Shown piece by piece: positions 8,001-8,460 of a stretch of 8,460 bases of DNA. Source of the stretch: Thermoplasmata archaeon (GTDB lineage Archaea > Thermoplasmatota > E2 > UBA202 > DSCA01); NCBI GenBank assembly GCA_021159125.1, contig JAGGSL010000161.1, positions 1 to 8,460 of the forward strand, written 5' to 3'. The notes below the pieces were generated by a model. It made no database searches. It saw nothing but the letters and a program-made list of their open reading frames with translations, and was not told where the DNA came from. Each line of letters begins with the position of its first letter. Positions within the stretch are counted from its first letter, which is position 1. The position numbers and the translations under genes are program-made.

Positions 8001-8460
8001 CGCAATCCCGATTTGACAGAATTGTTGCTTGTGTCATTTGCCCACACATAGTAGTAGTATACTCCCTTCTCACTGTAAGTGATATTGAAATAGTAATATG
8101 TCGTATTGCCGATCCTGCTCAAGCTACTATTGATATAGCTTCCGTTTGCCAGGGTGATATTTATGAATGTGGAATTTACTTCTACATTGTCTATTATCTG
8201 GCATGTTATGTTTACACTGCCACTTGGAATCTGAATCTGCGGAGATGCCTGCAAGCCCACAATATCGGGAGGAAAAATATCAATGCCAGCATAAGGCTCA
8301 ATGAGAGGATAGTGATCTTTTATGTCACCTGATATAACATAAGGTGTATCTCCTATTCCGTCACCATCACTGTCAACACCAGCATATCTGTCCCAGTAGT
8401 TTCCAATATGGTCATAATCCCAGTAATTTGAGTAACCTTCATCTATAACGTCAACGCTGT
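5024..8460 (-). CDS. Large secreted NosD-like/Ig-like/PKD surface protein, 5' end beyond the right edge
   Basis: This is a partial gene: at least 1144 residues are visible, and the frame is open to the window edge. A GTG at 8258..8260 could be taken as a start, but the 66 codons upstream are open and carry a recognisable motif, so it is almost surely internal. In GTG-based numbering, the upstream part reads GNYWDRYAGVD, DGDGIGDTPYVIS and DHYPL, the signature ending NosD-type right-handed beta-helix regions. Then come an Ig-like module (1-92), PKD domains with W-x-FGDG cores at W131 and W216, three Ig-like modules (270-362, 368-466, 470-562), and four PKD domains (cores W600, W686, W767, W847). 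Two copies of a tail module (894-978, 987-1078) finish the protein. About 60 N-x-S/T sequons imply an extracellular glycoprotein. There is no C-terminal membrane helix and no dockerin. It is the most upstream visible gene, its stop overlapping the next start. Role inferred: adhesion or matrix. Catalysis is not supported. Confidence 0.88.
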   Translation of the reverse strand, partial: SVDVIDEGYSNYWDYDHIGNYWDRYAGVDSDGDGIGDTPYVISGDIKDHYPLIEPYAGIDIFPPDIVGLQASPQIQIPSGSVNITCQIIDNVEVNSTFINITLANGSYINSSLSRIGNTTYYYFNITYSEKGVYYYYVWANDTSNNSVKSGLRKFVIAYKPDATFTFTPQNPTDLDTITFNGSSSSDPDGYITNYTWNFGDGSYAYTAVTTHKYSADGTYTVTLTVYDNDGAWDTMSKEIVVSNIPPVANFTFTPRNATVGQTVWFNDSSYDPDGGVYIWQWDFGDGTVVQGGSEFANVEHNYSMNGIFNITLTVKDDDYGTDSITKQITVRDIRPPEIKNLTAYPNPQEIQGNVNITCNISDDVAVAAAMVNVTGPESFNTSMHHLSGTGIWYCDVTYNISGNYTYFVWAEDPSSNSNKTAIFSFKIIIPAEPPKIANVQSIPVEQQYGSAVNISCYATDNVAVAEVRVNITRNGTIIGNFTMNPYSVDEKGNGFYYYNSTYLSLGNYTYFVWDEDINGYTNTSGVKNFSIVDTTPPEINEASSFPSPQVPNGYVNISANITDNMAVNYVYVKVECPNGSIQQHEMQHNSKYYLNKTYSELGKYNWTVYANDTLGNINNYSGAFVITNFPHANFSYSPENPTDLDTLNFFDNSIDSDGFIVNYTWNFGDGNVSYGRNTSHKYTDNGMYNVTLTIADNDGATNSTSKAIYVSNILPAAAFNYTPLNPTDMDMITFNASNSSDLDGIVVNYTWDFGDGSAGYGCIAFHRYLSDGNYTVKLTVRDNDDGINSTEKNIAILNCPPVANFSCSVYDFSVYLIDLSSDPDGFIKNYTWDFGDGNVSHVKNALHTYAHEGVYNISLTVVDDDGSTAIAYQTVAIGIFLTANFSYIPSNPVSKEQISFLDNSSHASSWQWSFGDGSSSDLQNPTHVYPIGNYYNVTLTVFNGSKNASISKILEVGTKIQIFKNDKNVVNYIPWLGDEIQASALASFIGSNIMPAGSVVSKWNVSSGTFDSYVVGISPPSYDFVIEPYDAVVLRVEQSGSFIEQAFGLADRVVHLFKNDYNVVNNVVWSCLNETNASALASFIGSNIMPAGSVVSKWNVSSGTFDSYVVGISPPSYDFVIHPGDCVVLRVSNSGDFNIKVIK
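5027..5302 (-). repeat. C-terminal tail module, copy 2
   Basis: This segment encodes about residues 987-1078, the very end of the first gene. It repeats the copy 1 pattern: VHLFKNDYNVVNNVV, then the same alanine-rich core and KWNVSSGTFDSYVVG, then YDFVIHPGDCVVLRV. It differs from copy 1 by two cysteines (C1006 and C1061) that could form a disulfide across the module. The short tail DFNIKVIK follows and there is no membrane segment. Confidence 0.75.
5115..5224. repeat. 110-bp perfect direct repeat, copy A
   Basis: This block is identical, base for base, to 5400..5509 (offset 285 bp, exactly 95 codons, so in frame). It covers the conserved core of tail module copy 2. The first mismatches are at 5114 and 5225, and sequence outside the block has diverged strongly. 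Confidence 0.93.
5327..5581 (-). repeat. C-terminal tail module, copy 1
   Basis: This segment encodes about residues 894-978 (GTG-based numbering) of the first gene. It begins IQIFKNDKNVVN, runs through an ASALASFIGSNIMPAGSVVS core and KWNVSSGTFDSYVVG, and ends YDFVIEPYDAVVLRV. It resembles the small all-beta modules ending in an aspartate/glycine-bounded valine strand often seen at the ends of archaeal secreted proteins. I do not recognise a specific named family. Copy 1 lacks cysteine. Confidence 0.75.
5400..5509. repeat. 110-bp perfect direct repeat, copy B
   Basis: This is the partner of 5115..5224, lying in tail module copy 1. The perfect identity includes third codon positions, which purifying selection on the protein would not preserve. 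Recent gene conversion or partial duplication is the likely cause. Confidence 0.93.
6339..6473. repeat. PKD cassette shared with the cohesin gene (copy in the first gene)
   Basis: This is the partner of 1445..1579. It covers the third PKD domain of the first gene (core WNFGDG, W600 in GTG-based numbering). Both copies encode the same motifs, including NYTWNFGDGNVSY and TSKAI/TSKEI. Confidence 0.8.
8285..8460 (-). other. NosD-type beta-helix terminal signature
   Basis: The coding sequence upstream of the possible GTG start reads IDEGYSNYWDYDHIGNYWD, then YAGVDSDGDGIGDTPYVIS, then DHYPLIEPYAG. This series closes NosD/CASH-type right-handed beta-helix regions in many archaeal surface proteins; its D-x-D-x-DG run may bind calcium. 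It implies that a beta-helix domain lies just beyond the right edge. Confidence 0.8.

Noticed and set aside
8258..8260. GTG as the true start of the first gene
   Set aside because: The upstream frame stays open to the edge and encodes a conserved NosD-type motif, and what follows the GTG is not a signal peptide.
6692..8332. Long plus-strand open frames (6692..7135 and 7823..8332) opposite the first gene
   Set aside because: They lie antisense to coherent PKD/Ig-like coding sequence, encode Ile/Cys-rich protein with no recognisable domain, and have no ribosome site I can see. They are by-products of the biased repeat codons opposite them.
163..8460. A cellulosome or other enzyme complex
   Set aside because: A cohesin and dockerin are present, but I see no glycoside hydrolase, peptidase, lyase or carbohydrate-binding motif in any of the three proteins. 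The enzyme interpretation is unsupported unless the unseen N-terminal part of the first gene is catalytic.

Overview
The window looks like archaeal DNA carrying the downstream part of one operon of very large secreted surface proteins, all on the minus strand. Three signs point to an archaeon. The middle gene has an AAAGGTGAT Shine-Dalgarno element. The proteins are built from PKD, CARDB, FN3-like and NosD-type modules in the combinations usual for euryarchaeal surface proteins. All three are saturated with N-x-S/T sequons; by eye I count over 100, as expected of N-glycosylated archaeal envelope proteins. The module style resembles Thermoplasmatota, Archaeoglobus or ANME-type archaea, but the lineage cannot be settled from this window.

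Layout in the direction of transcription (right to left). (1) 8460 to 5024: the 3' part of a gene whose start lies beyond the right edge. The first visible residues carry the GNYWD...DGDGIGDTPY signature that ends NosD-type beta-helix regions. Four Ig-like modules alternating with six PKD domains follow, then two copies of a tail module. (2) 5027 to 2523: a secreted 834-residue protein with a signal peptide, a carboxypeptidase-regulatory-like domain, five FN3-like repeats, an Ig/FN3-like module, a PKD domain and a C-terminal type I dockerin. (3) 2526 to 163: a 787-residue protein with a signal peptide, two N-terminal cohesin-like domains, two PKD domains, two further beta-sandwich modules, a CARDB domain and a C-terminal membrane helix ending in RKRRK. 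(4) 162 to 1: no recognisable gene, but a five-unit 12-bp imperfect tandem repeat at 71..130.

The two internal gene junctions are both ATGA stop/start overlaps, so the three proteins are probably translated from one message and coupled. The main inference is that the window encodes an archaeal cohesin-dockerin adhesion or scaffold system. The downstream gene would be a membrane-anchored receptor presenting two cohesins at its outer tip, and its immediate upstream neighbour a secreted dockerin-bearing ligand. The first gene may be a beta-helix/PKD partner with an unusual duplicated tail. No catalytic domain is visible, so a cellulosome-like enzyme complex is not supported; surface adhesion or extracellular matrix building fits better. 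No promoter or terminator for the operon can be identified here.
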